DNA from: Amycolatopsis oliviviridis
GTDB lineage: Bacteria; Actinomycetota; Actinomycetes; Mycobacteriales; Pseudonocardiaceae
NCBI RefSeq assembly: GCF_014654365.1
Contig: NZ_BNAY01000007.1
Span: 248,001-312,000 of the forward strand
Length of the DNA stretch: 64,000 bases
Reading direction: 5' to 3'
Both the position numbers and the translations under genes were made by a program. How positions within the stretch are numbered: position 1 is the first letter of the stretch; each line of letters begins with the position of its first letter. Below the pieces are notes generated by a model, which saw only the letters and a program-made list of their open reading frames with translations, was not told the DNA's origin and did no database searches. This document shows positions 40,194 to 49,145 of this stretch, in pieces.

Positions 40194-41084
40194 ATGATCG
40201 GGTATGGAACGCATCGAAGTCCGTGCTCTGCTCCGGAGCCGAGGGAGGCGCTTGACGAGGGTGCACCGCGGCCACGGGTACTCATCACCGGCGGTGGTCG
40301 CGGCCTCGGCAAGGTCTGCGCCGAGCGACTGGCGGCCGACGGCGCATCGGTGTTCGTCACCGGCAGGGATGAACAGATGCTGATCGAGACGGTCAAGGGC
40401 ATCCGGCATGACGGAGGGGTCGCGGAATTTCTCGGGGTCGACCTGACCGCCGCCCACTCCGCAGCCGATCTCGTGACCTCGGTTACCGAAGCCTTCGGTG
40501 GGATCGATGTGCTCGTCAACAACGCCGGCAATGCGGGCCCGCACGGACCGCTGTGGAGTGTCGACGAGCGCGAATGGTGGCGGACCCTGGAAGTCAACCT
40601 CCGCGGTGCCTGCACCCTCACCAGTGCCGTCCTTCCGGGAATGATCGCTCAGGGCGGTGGGCGGGTCATCACGATGGTGAGCCGCGCCGGAGTGACCCGC
40701 TGGCCCTTCGCCAGCGCCTACGCCGTCTCCAAAGCCGCCCTCGTCTCCATGACCGCCAACCTCGAAGGCGAGTTACGTGGAACCGGCGTCAAAGTGTTCG
40801 CCTTCGACCCGGGCAAACTCGAGATCGGTATGACCGGAACCCATTTCGAGCGTGGGCACACCGGTAATCCTTGGGAAGACCACATCCACGACTGGCTGAG
40901 GGAAACGCGTGACCGCGGAGGATTCACACCCGTCGACACCGCCGTCCGGGCTTTCACGAACATGGTGAGCGGTTCGTCCGACCACTTCGCCGGCCGGTAT
41001 GTGACCACTGAGGATCTGGTTCCGGGCGAGGTCTCCACAGGTGCGTTCGGCGCTCCCGGCTCACCACACGGGGATCATGAGTGA
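40194..41084 (+). CDS. Short-chain dehydrogenase/reductase
   Basis: 296 residues with a 27-residue N-terminal extension before the classical SDR core: ITGGGRGLGK, NNAGNAG, and the active site SRAGVTRWPFASAYAVSKAA (S, then Y-x3-K). ATG 40194 has an excellent AGGAAGGAG site. The reading frame is open upstream to 38931, but the ribosome site makes 40194 the clear start. The 3' end overlaps the convergent LuxR gene by 24 bases. It probably acts with the neighbouring zinc dehydrogenase on related carbonyl/alcohol substrates. Confidence 0.87.
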   Translation: MIGYGTHRSPCSAPEPREALDEGAPRPRVLITGGGRGLGKVCAERLAADGASVFVTGRDEQMLIETVKGIRHDGGVAEFLGVDLTAAHSAADLVTSVTEAFGGIDVLVNNAGNAGPHGPLWSVDEREWWRTLEVNLRGACTLTSAVLPGMIAQGGGRVITMVSRAGVTRWPFASAYAVSKAALVSMTANLEGELRGTGVKVFAFDPGKLEIGMTGTHFERGHTGNPWEDHIHDWLRETRDRGGFTPVDTAVRAFTNMVSGSSDHFAGRYVTTEDLVPGEVSTGAFGAPGSPHGDHE

Positions 41085-42479
41085 CTGGAGCTCGTTCCGG
41101 CCGGAGATCCTCAGTTTACGGTAGGCGTTGGAGAGATGGAACTCGACGGTGCTGGTGCCGAGCCGGAGGTATGCCGCGATGGACTTGTTGCTCAGTCCGG
41201 ACAACGCGAGGTTCAGGACCTTGAGTTCCTGGCCGGTGGGCTTTTCGTCGAGCTCGCTCTCCGCCCAACGCCGGATCGCTTTGTCGATCCTCTTCGTCCA
41301 GACATCACTCTTCATCCGTGACGCTGCGTTCCGTGCCGCCCAGAGTGCCGTCTTGCCTTCTTCCCGGCGGCCACTCAGGCACCATTTCGTCCCCAGTTCG
41401 TACTGGGCCCGCATGAGAGCGCCGAGGCTTCCGTTGTGCGACAGATGTTCGACCGCTTCCTCGAGGAGTTTGTCGGCGCGCTCGTCTTCGGAGACCAGCG
41501 CGACGGCCCGGAGCGCGGCTCCGATCGTCTGGGGAGTGCCCCAGCGTCGTGCGTGGAAGAGTTCTTCGTTCGCGAGTGAGAGCGCGAGACTGCGTCGATC
41601 GGTTGTCGCGGCACAAAGCGCGCCCTGTGATCGCCAAGGGATCACCGCCGGATTGGTGACGCCCCAGGGCGCGAGCTGTCGGCCGCAAAGTGTGAAGTCG
41701 TCGTAAGCCAGTTGAAGACGTCCCGTCGCCGCGCGCAGGGCACCGCGGGCCGCGAGCACCTCGGCACGGTCGTTGACGCCGTCGAGAGTCTGGCCGAATC
41801 CGCGGGAGAGCAGAAGGTCTTCGGCGCGGTCGAGGTCGCCGAGATCCACCAGGGCAGTGATCGCCCAGGCGACGGCGACTTCGGTGAACTGGTCGAAAAG
41901 TCCGCGTTTCAGGGCGCTGTCGAGCAGTTGCCACGCGGTGAGCGGATCTCCGCCGAGCGCTGCGACCCGTGCGCGGAGAACGGTGAGCGCCGAGATGTGC
42001 GGGGGCAGACCGGACCAGCCTGAGCGCGCCACGGCCTTGTCGAGATGCCGTTGTGCCTCGTCGAGTTCGCCGGCGTAGGCCAGTGCGAGCACGCAGTACC
42101 AGAAGGCTCCCAGATCGCGCCAGCCGTAGTTCTCCATCGCCCGGCGCGCCAGCTCGATGGCGGTCTGCGGTTCCCGGCCTCGATTGACCAGCAGCATCGC
42201 GTATGTCGCGGATAGCCGTTCGGGCGGCACCGGGCCCCAGTTGCCGCGCATCCGTTTGCGTTCAGGCCGGGGGCTGCCCGCGACGTAGATCAGTCCACCC
42301 AGATCCGGCCCGGAGATCTCGGGGGAGCCGACCGTGAGAACGTCGCGCAGGGCGACCAGTACGGTCTCGTCGGCCTCACTCCAGCGTCCGAGGCGAGCGA
42401 GCCGTTCACGCTCCGCCCGCGCGGCTTTCAGATTGGCGAGGACCTTCTTGACTTCTTCGGATTCCTCGGGCTCCGTCAT
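41061..42479 (-). CDS. LuxR-family regulator without sensor ATPase (paralogue B)
   Basis: 472 residues with the same build as the gene at 27296-28705: a TPR-like helical body (about 1-400) and a C-terminal LuxR helix-turn-helix (about 405-470: ELKVLNLALSGLSNKSIA, TSTVEFHLSNAYRKL). Shared stretches include LGRWSEADE and the run SGPDLGG, and NPA-IPWRSQ. ATG 42479 has an AAAGGGGGTGA site. The two paralogues bracket the aromatic operon and its regulators, pointing inwards. It is probably a pathway-specific activator arising by duplication. Confidence 0.83.
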   Translation of the reverse strand: MTEPEESEEVKKVLANLKAARAERERLARLGRWSEADETVLVALRDVLTVGSPEISGPDLGGLIYVAGSPRPERKRMRGNWGPVPPERLSATYAMLLVNRGREPQTAIELARRAMENYGWRDLGAFWYCVLALAYAGELDEAQRHLDKAVARSGWSGLPPHISALTVLRARVAALGGDPLTAWQLLDSALKRGLFDQFTEVAVAWAITALVDLGDLDRAEDLLLSRGFGQTLDGVNDRAEVLAARGALRAATGRLQLAYDDFTLCGRQLAPWGVTNPAVIPWRSQGALCAATTDRRSLALSLANEELFHARRWGTPQTIGAALRAVALVSEDERADKLLEEAVEHLSHNGSLGALMRAQYELGTKWCLSGRREEGKTALWAARNAASRMKSDVWTKRIDKAIRRWAESELDEKPTGQELKVLNLALSGLSNKSIAAYLRLGTSTVEFHLSNAYRKLRISGRNELQSLMIPVW

Positions 42480-42628
42480 GTCACCCCCTTTCGATACCTG
42501 TTCGATGAAGCCAAAGTGGACGTTCACCGTAGCCGTATCGTGCGGCAGCTCGAAACCTTCTATCGGGGAGAAGGAGCAATATCACCCCTCGTGGTGAATC
42601 TCGAGCGAGAAACAGGAAATGACGCCGC

Positions 42629-42663
42629 GGGGGCTTGAGAGTCCCGACGGCTCCCAAGCCCCC
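42629..42663 (-). terminator. Terminator after the GH64 gene
   Basis: A 9-bp stem (GGGGGCTTG 42629-42637 with CAAGCCCCC 42655-42663) that continues inward after a G.T pair with GAG/CTC. It begins 23 bases past the glucanase stop at 42686, reading on the minus strand. Confidence 0.75.
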
Positions 42664-42685
42664 ACAGTCCGTGAGTGAACCGTGA

Positions 42686-43888
42686 TCAGAAGGCGGTCAA
42701 GGTGATCCGGGCACTGCGCGGGTTGCCATCGTGGACGAGTGACTCGAAGTGCCCGACGTCGTCGAAGGCGAAGCCATAGGCCTTGCCGTCGACCATCTGG
42801 TCGTGCACGGCCTTCGAGTAGTGGTCGGTCACTCGCTGCTGGTAGAACCGGCGGCCGTCGTAGGTCGGCTGAGTGTGCAGGTATCCCAGCGTCGACCGGT
42901 GCAGCGCCGCGCACAGCGTCCGGGCGATCGGCCCGACGACCTGGTCGTTCGGTGCTCCCAGTCGCCCGTCGCAGTTGAAGACGTCGCGTGTGGACGGTTT
43001 ACCGAACGACGCCACCGTCTTGCCCGAGGCGTCGGTGAAGCGAAGGACGCCGTCACCACCGGTGCGTCCGGTGAACTTCTTGCCGGGATCGGCCTCGAAC
43101 GGGACCACGGTCAGCGGACGCGACTTGTAGGTGTTCCACGCGTTCGTGAGGTAGCCATCGAGGTAGTTCGGCTTGAGCAGCCCGGTCTCGAGACCCTTGC
43201 CAGGAGCCAGCACGCGCAGCTTGGTGCCGTCACGGCGTTTCTGGACGAGCTTCGAGAAGCCCGGCTGCTTCTGCAAGGCGTTGAAGATGTTCTCGCGGCC
43301 GTTCGGCTTGAGGCGACCGGCCTCCTTGTTCTCGCCGGCGCCGTTGGTCAGCCCGACGGTGTGCGGGACGCTGAACATGTCGACCTGCGAGCTGTTGATG
43401 AACAGTCCCGCGTTGTCGTAGGTGAACTCGCTCCAGTCGAACAGGATGTCGCGGTTCGGGTCGCTCCCGGCCCACGGCGCCGGCTGCACCAGGCCGCCCG
43501 GAGCGAGGGAGAACTTCAGCTTCTGGCCGAACGACAGGTAGACGCGGCCCGAGAGCATCTTCGGGATCTTCACCGTGGTCGAGCTCCCGTTGCCGGGCCC
43601 TTTGATCGCGACGTCCGGCGCCAGGCCGGGCGGGTTGGCCCCGGGCGGCCACGCGCTGAAGACACCGCTGGAGTTGACGTATCCCAGCTTTCCGGTGTTC
43701 AGATCGGTGCCGAGGACGTAGAGGTACAACGCGTCGGAACGGTGTGAAGTGTTGCTGATGGTCAGCGGCAGCAGGTTCGGTCCCGCGGCGGTCGCGCTCG
43801 ACGCGGAAACCGCGACGACGCCGGTGGCCAGCGACAGAACGGCCGTCACCGCGGTCAGAACGCGCCGGATCTTCTGGCGGATGTGCAA
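42686..43888 (-). CDS. Secreted GH64-family beta-1,3-glucanase
   Basis: 400 residues. A Sec signal peptide covers about 1-35 (basic MHIRQKIRR, hydrophobic core, ending SSATAAG). The mature part has the GH64 pattern: PLTISNTS and SGRVYLSFGQKL, then the catalytic region FDWSEFTYDNAG with INSSQVDMFSVP (the Glu and Asp of the active site), and PTYDGRRFY. The family releases laminari-oligosaccharides from fungal cell-wall beta-1,3-glucan. The start is TTG at 43888 with GAGGAG upstream. It has its own terminator and may not be part of the pathway, though an antifungal strain would benefit from both. Confidence 0.85.
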   Translation of the reverse strand: MHIRQKIRRVLTAVTAVLSLATGVVAVSASSATAAGPNLLPLTISNTSHRSDALYLYVLGTDLNTGKLGYVNSSGVFSAWPPGANPPGLAPDVAIKGPGNGSSTTVKIPKMLSGRVYLSFGQKLKFSLAPGGLVQPAPWAGSDPNRDILFDWSEFTYDNAGLFINSSQVDMFSVPHTVGLTNGAGENKEAGRLKPNGRENIFNALQKQPGFSKLVQKRRDGTKLRVLAPGKGLETGLLKPNYLDGYLTNAWNTYKSRPLTVVPFEADPGKKFTGRTGGDGVLRFTDASGKTVASFGKPSTRDVFNCDGRLGAPNDQVVGPIARTLCAALHRSTLGYLHTQPTYDGRRFYQQRVTDHYSKAVHDQMVDGKAYGFAFDDVGHFESLVHDGNPRSARITLTAF

Positions 43889-44163
43889 GCTTTCTCCTCG
43901 ATCGATCCCGCCGTGGTGCTCGCGATGGTGCGCGGCGGGTGCGTGCGAATGACACTGGAGATCTCGCCCCGCCTCGACACTGTGGCGGAGGGATGGCAGC
44001 GGAAGCTACGGAACGCTTGACCCGTTTGTCCAACTACGTCGTCCGTCACCCGGCAAGTGGGGAATTCCGGTGCGACTTTGTGCCTGAAGGTCACTGGTTT
44101 CGGATCAGGCCGGTCGGTCGTGCGTACGGTCCGGTTGATCTGTGGTCCAAGAGAGGAGCTGAG

Positions 44164-45177
44164 TTGTCTCTACACGCCGCTAGTGGTGCCAGGGCGCGTG
44201 GCGGGACACGAGCACTCAGAATCACGCTGTGCGCGCTCTTGCTGACGACGCTCGGGGGCTGTGGTCTTCTCGGTGCCACCGAAGCGTCTTCCTTCTCGGA
44301 CGGCACTCTGGAGAAGCCGCGGATCAAGGTGGCCTTGTTGCCGGCCTCCGATCTCGTGCCGCTGCGCCTGGCGCAGGAGACCGGTCTCTTCCGCGCCGAG
44401 GGGCTCGAAGTCGAGGCGGTCGAGGCCGCCAGCGGGCAGGCATCGATGACCCAGATGATCGGTGGAGACGTCGACATCGCCTTCTCCTCGTACATGCCGT
44501 TCTTCATCGCCCAGAGCAAACACGTCGCGGACATCCGCGTGGTCGCCGACAGTTCCTCGGCCAGCCCGAAGAGCAACGCCGTGGTGACCGTGCCGGCTTC
44601 TCCGGTCAAGACGATCCAGGACCTCGCCGGGAAGCGGATCGCGATCACCGACATGAACACCGCGTCGCATCTGCTCACCATGTCGGTGATGGCGGATCAC
44701 GGAGTGGACACCAGTGGCGTCCAGTGGGTGACGCTTCCCTTCCCGAACATCGCCAAAGCGCTCGCCAACGGCCAGGTCGACGCCGCGTTCCTGACCGAAC
44801 CGTTCCTGACCCAGGCCGCCCTGGTCGCGGGCGCGGTCCCGGTCGTCGACATTTCGACAGGTGCCACTCAGGACTTCCCGCTGACCGGCTTCGCCGCCCT
44901 CGGCAGGTTCGTCACCGAGAACCCGAAGACACTGGCGGCTTTCCAGCGCGCACTGAGCAAGGCCGTGCGCGACTCGGCCGACCGGTCCAAAGTGGAACCA
45001 TTACTGGTACGGCACGCCAAGATCGACCCGGAGACCGCAGCGCTCACGAACCTGCCGACCTATGGCGCCAGGGTGGACGCCCGGCGGCTGCAGCGTGTGC
45101 CGGATCTACTGCTGCGGACGGGCGTCCTGAAGACCGCACTCGAAGCGGGACCGATGCTGGCACCTCAGGCCGGCTGA
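44164..45177 (+). CDS. Orphan ABC-transporter substrate-binding lipoprotein (NMT1/SsuA-like)
   Basis: 337 residues. The lipoprotein signal has an LGGC lipobox at about residue 33. The binding domain has QETGLFRAEGLEVE and GDVDIAFSSYMPFFIAQ, typical of NMT1/taurine/nitrate-type binding proteins. The TTG at 44164 has GAGAGGAG at good spacing; upstream codons in the same frame do not give a signal peptide. No permease or ATPase gene is next to it, so it either serves a transporter elsewhere or has a binding role alone. It is divergent from the GH64 gene (275-base gap, no gene seen) and convergent with the LuxC gene. Confidence 0.83.
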   Translation: MSLHAASGARARGGTRALRITLCALLLTTLGGCGLLGATEASSFSDGTLEKPRIKVALLPASDLVPLRLAQETGLFRAEGLEVEAVEAASGQASMTQMIGGDVDIAFSSYMPFFIAQSKHVADIRVVADSSSASPKSNAVVTVPASPVKTIQDLAGKRIAITDMNTASHLLTMSVMADHGVDTSGVQWVTLPFPNIAKALANGQVDAAFLTEPFLTQAALVAGAVPVVDISTGATQDFPLTGFAALGRFVTENPKTLAAFQRALSKAVRDSADRSKVEPLLVRHAKIDPETAALTNLPTYGARVDARRLQRVPDLLLRTGVLKTALEAGPMLAPQAG

Positions 45178-45200
45178 GCGGTTCTTCGGGCGAGGTTCTG

Positions 45201-46583
45201 CTACTGGCGGCGCGCGACGGTTTTCGAGCTCATGAGGAACTCGCTGAGGAAACCGTCGTGGGGAAGACCTGGGCGGAACCAGTCGGTCCGCCAGCCTCCG
45301 ATGTGGACGTTCCCGATCGCCGGGTTCTCGACGAGCGCGTCGATCAGGTCCTCCCGTTCGGTCAGCGCGGTCACGACCAGAGAGCCGTGCAGCGAGGCGA
45401 GTCCGCCGGAAGGATCCCAAGGAGCGAACCACGCACACGGGAAGGGCATTTCGATCCCGGTCTGCCGCGATCCCGGCCCGGCGACGACGTGCAGCGCCGG
45501 GCGCAGGACAGCGCCGCCGTCTTCCAGCGGCGTGGCCGCCCCTTCGAAACCGGGGACCGCGCTCGCGCCCTTGGCCTTGGTTCTGAGGTAGGCCTCAAGG
45601 CGGCGAGCACCTTCCTCGGTGGCGACGGGCAAGGAAGCCTCTTCGTGTTCCGGCGGCAGAGCACGCAGAACGCCGAGTCGCTCGGCGACAGCCTCCGCGA
45701 GTTCGGTGGGCCGCCGCTCGGCATAGACGGCCGTGGTGTTGCGACAGGTCAGTCCGGCGTCGTCTGCGATCGAAGCGACGATCGCGTCGAGGTGGTCCTC
45801 CCACTGCACGTCGTCGGTGATGACGATCTTGGCCCGGCCCGGACCCTGCACGAGGACCTTCGGATTTGCCGCGTACTTCCGCGTGACCTCGTCGCCGCCG
45901 TACACGAGCGCGAAGTCGGCGAGGTCGATCAGGCGGTCCACTTGGGAATGCTCGGTGGGCAGGAGGACCAGCTGATCTCGCCCGATTCCGGCTTCGTGCA
46001 ACGCGGCGACCAGACGATGAGGTGTGAACGGTTCCTGAGTGGATGGCCGCAGGACGACGCGGTACCCGACGGCGAGCGCCTCCAGCCAGAGACCGTGCAC
46101 CGCCGGATGATTACCGGCCGCGATGACCGCCAACACGTCTCCCCGGCGGCCCCAGACCGCCCGGCCGTGGCCGATGCCGGGGTCGCGCCAGTCACAGGCA
46201 GCGCTTCCCGGCCGTCCCGCCAACGAAGACGTCTCGATGGTGGCGAGGACACGGGTGAGCGCCTGGGCGGCATCCGTCACGACCCGCAGCGGAATCCCGG
46301 AACCCCGGCTCACCAGGTTCCGGTAGCCGACGGGGTCAAGGCCGTTGACGACTCCTTCGGAGAAGATCGCCGCCGCTCGTTTGATCGCGGCCAGCCGCTC
46401 GGCGGCGGGCATGCCGTCGGCGGTGCGTACGGCCGCCACGGTCCGGCTCACATAGCCTGACGGCACCACGCTGAGTTCCGCGATCGGCCGCCCGGTCACG
46501 TCGTTCAACACGAGCGGCCGCAAGGTCCGGTAGGGCCCGGACACCCCGATCGCCGACAGGGAAAAGAGGTCGGCTGTGGTCAT
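45201..46583 (-). CDS. LuxC-type acyl-CoA/acyl reductase
   Basis: 460 residues, aldehyde-dehydrogenase fold of the LuxC class. The nucleophile cysteine is in GLTCRNTTAVY (about residue 270). NAD(P)H-binding stretches include RGDVLAVIAAGNHPAVHG and VVLRPSTQEPFTPH. LuxC reduces an activated acyl group to the aldehyde; with the LuxE-like protein upstream it forms a carboxylic-acid reductase pair, as in phenazine (EhpG/EhpF) and luminescence systems. The start overlaps the luxE-like stop by one base (TGATG). The preceding aminotransferase suggests that the aldehyde is then aminated. Confidence 0.82.
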   Translation of the reverse strand: MTTADLFSLSAIGVSGPYRTLRPLVLNDVTGRPIAELSVVPSGYVSRTVAAVRTADGMPAAERLAAIKRAAAIFSEGVVNGLDPVGYRNLVSRGSGIPLRVVTDAAQALTRVLATIETSSLAGRPGSAACDWRDPGIGHGRAVWGRRGDVLAVIAAGNHPAVHGLWLEALAVGYRVVLRPSTQEPFTPHRLVAALHEAGIGRDQLVLLPTEHSQVDRLIDLADFALVYGGDEVTRKYAANPKVLVQGPGRAKIVITDDVQWEDHLDAIVASIADDAGLTCRNTTAVYAERRPTELAEAVAERLGVLRALPPEHEEASLPVATEEGARRLEAYLRTKAKGASAVPGFEGAATPLEDGGAVLRPALHVVAGPGSRQTGIEMPFPCAWFAPWDPSGGLASLHGSLVVTALTEREDLIDALVENPAIGNVHIGGWRTDWFRPGLPHDGFLSEFLMSSKTVARRQ

Positions 46584-47680
46584 CAGTACACACCCTCGAT
46601 GACGTCCTCGTCGTCGAAGGAGTCCAGCGGCTCGACATCGGCCACCGAATCGCCGACCTGGCCAGGCGGGGCCTCGATCCGCAGCGCGGTGTCCCGTTCC
46701 AGATTGTTCGGGAGGAACATCGCCTTGCCGACGTGATTCACCAGCACCTGCCCTCGCTCGCCGTACGCCACCTTCTCTCCGGTTCGCGGGTCCAGCACGG
46801 AGAACGTCAGGTGGTGGGTACCGCTGTCGAACACACAGGGGTCGGTGGCGCGCAGGCCGGGCCGTTCCTTGGCCGAGCCCAGGAACGTGGTGCTGCCGTA
46901 CGAACCGACGATGACCTTGCCCGGGAACAACTCGGTCCGGTGGAAATGACGGTTCTCGGCGTTCATGTGCGTGCCGCCCCACAGGATGGTGGAGACCTTG
47001 GCTCTGATCAGTTCGACCAGTGCGGGGCGGCCGGCGATCCGGTCGAGCATCGGCGGTGACGCCAGCAACGTCCGGATGTCCTGGGTTTCCAGGACGTGGG
47101 CCGCCTGGTCGACCAGGTGGTCGGCGTAGGCGGCTGCGCCGGCCACATCCCCGGCGGCGATCAGCTTCTTCACCCAGCGCGGGTCCATGTCGATGGAGAA
47201 CTTGTGCCCGCCCATCTCGGCGGCTTCACGCTCGGTGAGACCGCCGATCATGTGCGGGCCAGTGGGCAGCAGGGCCAGCCAGTTCCCGCCGGGGACGACC
47301 CCGTGCCGCAGGAAGGCGGTCTTGCCGATCGCCACTTCCCGATCGAGCCAATCACGGGTGAAGATGATGCGTTTGGCCGCGCCGGTCGTCCCTCCGCTTT
47401 CGTAGACACCCGCGATGTCCGGATCCGGGCCGTATCCGCGCGGGATGAGATCCTCGATCGGAACGGACCGCAGGTCACCGGAAAAGTCGGGAAACAGGCG
47501 CAGATCCTCGAACGACTTCACGTCGGCGAGCGGATCGAAGTCCAGTAGCTGAGCCCTCTCGAACCAGAACCGCGAAGCCGTCTCCGGGCTGAAATGCCAC
47601 TGCATGGCGGCCCGGATGAACTCGTCCGGGGCCGGCACGGAGTCCAGCGGGTAGTTCAGAATCTCGGCAGCGTCGATCAC
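46583..47680 (-). CDS. LuxE/EhpF-type acyl-protein synthetase (acid-activating)
   Basis: 365 residues. The ATP/AMP-binding region is YESGGTTGAAKRIIFTRDW (about 95-115), followed by LPTGPHMIGG, WGGTHMN and GSYGSTTFLG. LuxE-family proteins adenylate a carboxylic acid and pass the acyl group to the partner reductase. GTG 47680 (starting IDAAEILN) has GGAGAGG with good spacing; a TTG at 47698 is possible. It is coupled to the luxC-like gene downstream and lies 26 bases after the aminotransferase. The acid substrate is unknown: a polyketide chain, the methoxycinnamate or an amino acid. Confidence 0.8.
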   Translation of the reverse strand: MIDAAEILNYPLDSVPAPDEFIRAAMQWHFSPETASRFWFERAQLLDFDPLADVKSFEDLRLFPDFSGDLRSVPIEDLIPRGYGPDPDIAGVYESGGTTGAAKRIIFTRDWLDREVAIGKTAFLRHGVVPGGNWLALLPTGPHMIGGLTEREAAEMGGHKFSIDMDPRWVKKLIAAGDVAGAAAYADHLVDQAAHVLETQDIRTLLASPPMLDRIAGRPALVELIRAKVSTILWGGTHMNAENRHFHRTELFPGKVIVGSYGSTTFLGSAKERPGLRATDPCVFDSGTHHLTFSVLDPRTGEKVAYGERGQVLVNHVGKAMFLPNNLERDTALRIEAPPGQVGDSVADVEPLDSFDDEDVIEGVY

Positions 47681-47706
47681 GAAGACCGTCCTCTCCAAGG
47701 GCAGGG

Positions 47707-48906
47707 TCAGCCGACGAGTTCTTCCACCGCACGGCGGATCCGGTGCAGGCCCTCTTCCAGTTGCTCGTCGGGAAGCGCGTAGGTGATGCGCACGTGTCCT
47801 TCACCGCGGTCACCGAAGGCCGTGCCGGCCACCACGGCCACCGAATGGCGATCCATCAGATGGTCGGTGAACTCCTGCGCGGTGAGCCCGGTGCCACGGA
47901 TGTCGGGGAAGACGTAGAACGAGCCGTCGGGTACGGGGCAGTTGATCGCCGGCAGGGCGTTCAGTGCGGCGACGACCTTGTCGCGTTTGGCCCGCAGTTC
48001 GGCCAGGATCCCCGCACGGTGATCCTGCGGACCGGTGAGCGCCGCGTGTGCGGCCAGTTGCACGAACGCGGGAACGTTGGTGACCGAGTTCTGCTGGAAG
48101 ACGTCGAGTGCGGTGATCAGCCGCTCGTCGGCGACGCACCAGCCGATCCGGAATCCGGTCATGATGTAGGTCTTGCTGAAGGTGTCGATCACGATCGACT
48201 CGTTGGCCATCCCGTCCACCGCGGCGATCGTCTGGTGCGAGGCGGGCCCGTAGACCATGTGACTGAAGATCTCGTCCGAGATCACCTTGATGTCGTTCTC
48301 CAAGCAGAGGTCCGCGAGCTTGTCCAGGCCCTCGACCACCATGCCGTTGGGCCGTTGTGGACTGTTGATGATGAGCAGCTTCGTTCGGTCGTTGACGATC
48401 TCCCGCAGCCCGTCGAGGTCGAACTGGAAACCCGGTTCGATGAGCGGCGCGTGGCGGACCCGGCCGCCGGCGTAGGTGATCCAGAACTCGTCCGGCGGGT
48501 AGCCGGGATTCGGGAAGATCACTTCGTCGTCGCGGCCGACCAGGCTCAGCAGACTCTGGGTGAGCGCGTGTTTGGCGCCCATGGTGACCAGGACCTCGGA
48601 TCGTTTCGTGGGACGTCCGCGCCGGGTCATCTCCTCGGCGATCGCGTCCCGTAACTCAGGCAGGCCCGGCCCCGGCACGTACCGGACATGGCCATCGTGC
48701 AGTGCCTTCTCGCAAGCCTCGAGGATGTGCGGCGCCGGGTTGAACTCGTCACCCTGGAAGTCGCCCTTCTCCAGGTGGATGATCTTCTGCCCCGTGTCGC
48801 GCTCCAACTGTTCGGCCCGCCGCATCGAAGCCCACTGCTTCGGCAGCACGAAATGGGAGGTACGGCTCGACAGCGCGGGGAAGGAATCGCGGATCGACAA
48901 CGACAT
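47707..48906 (-). CDS. PLP-dependent class I/II aminotransferase
   Basis: 399 residues with the aspartate-aminotransferase fold. The PLP lysine is in TFSKTYIMTGFRIGW. GPGLPELRDAIAEEM and NPGYPPDEF are typical. The usual NSPNNPTG loop reads NSPQRPNG, so the substrate pocket may be altered. It is the first gene of the aminotransferase-LuxE-LuxC set, which could give a primary amine from a carboxylic acid, or supply an alpha-keto acid. ATG 48906 has a modest GTGGAG site. A 239-base gap separates it from the glycosyltransferase gene and may hold a promoter. Confidence 0.86.
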   Translation of the reverse strand: MSLSIRDSFPALSSRTSHFVLPKQWASMRRAEQLERDTGQKIIHLEKGDFQGDEFNPAPHILEACEKALHDGHVRYVPGPGLPELRDAIAEEMTRRGRPTKRSEVLVTMGAKHALTQSLLSLVGRDDEVIFPNPGYPPDEFWITYAGGRVRHAPLIEPGFQFDLDGLREIVNDRTKLLIINSPQRPNGMVVEGLDKLADLCLENDIKVISDEIFSHMVYGPASHQTIAAVDGMANESIVIDTFSKTYIMTGFRIGWCVADERLITALDVFQQNSVTNVPAFVQLAAHAALTGPQDHRAGILAELRAKRDKVVAALNALPAINCPVPDGSFYVFPDIRGTGLTAQEFTDHLMDRHSVAVVAGTAFGDRGEGHVRITYALPDEQLEEGLHRIRRAVEELVG

Positions 48907-49145
48907 CGCTCGGTCACTCCACTCTTGAATAGGTGAAAAGCGAATCGGCGATGCCGGACCGTGTCGAAAGGAGCCCGTTCTGCCGAGTCATCTGCTGGGA
49001 AATTACTACCAAGCGTCCCGGTCGGTCACAATGTCGTGATGTCTAGTCAGTGCTTTCGGCAAAGCTATCTGCCCTTTCGGCCCACCTGGCTCTTTGAGGC
49101 TGCTACCAGCGACAACGGTGCTGAAAGCGGTCTGTGTTGTCGCGT

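Noticed and set aside
44229..46460. Very long plus-strand open frame (over 700 codons) across the lipoprotein and LuxC genes
   Set aside because: It is Arg/Gly/Pro-rich, has no domain pattern and overlaps two genes with clear motifs; long spurious frames are normal at this GC content.
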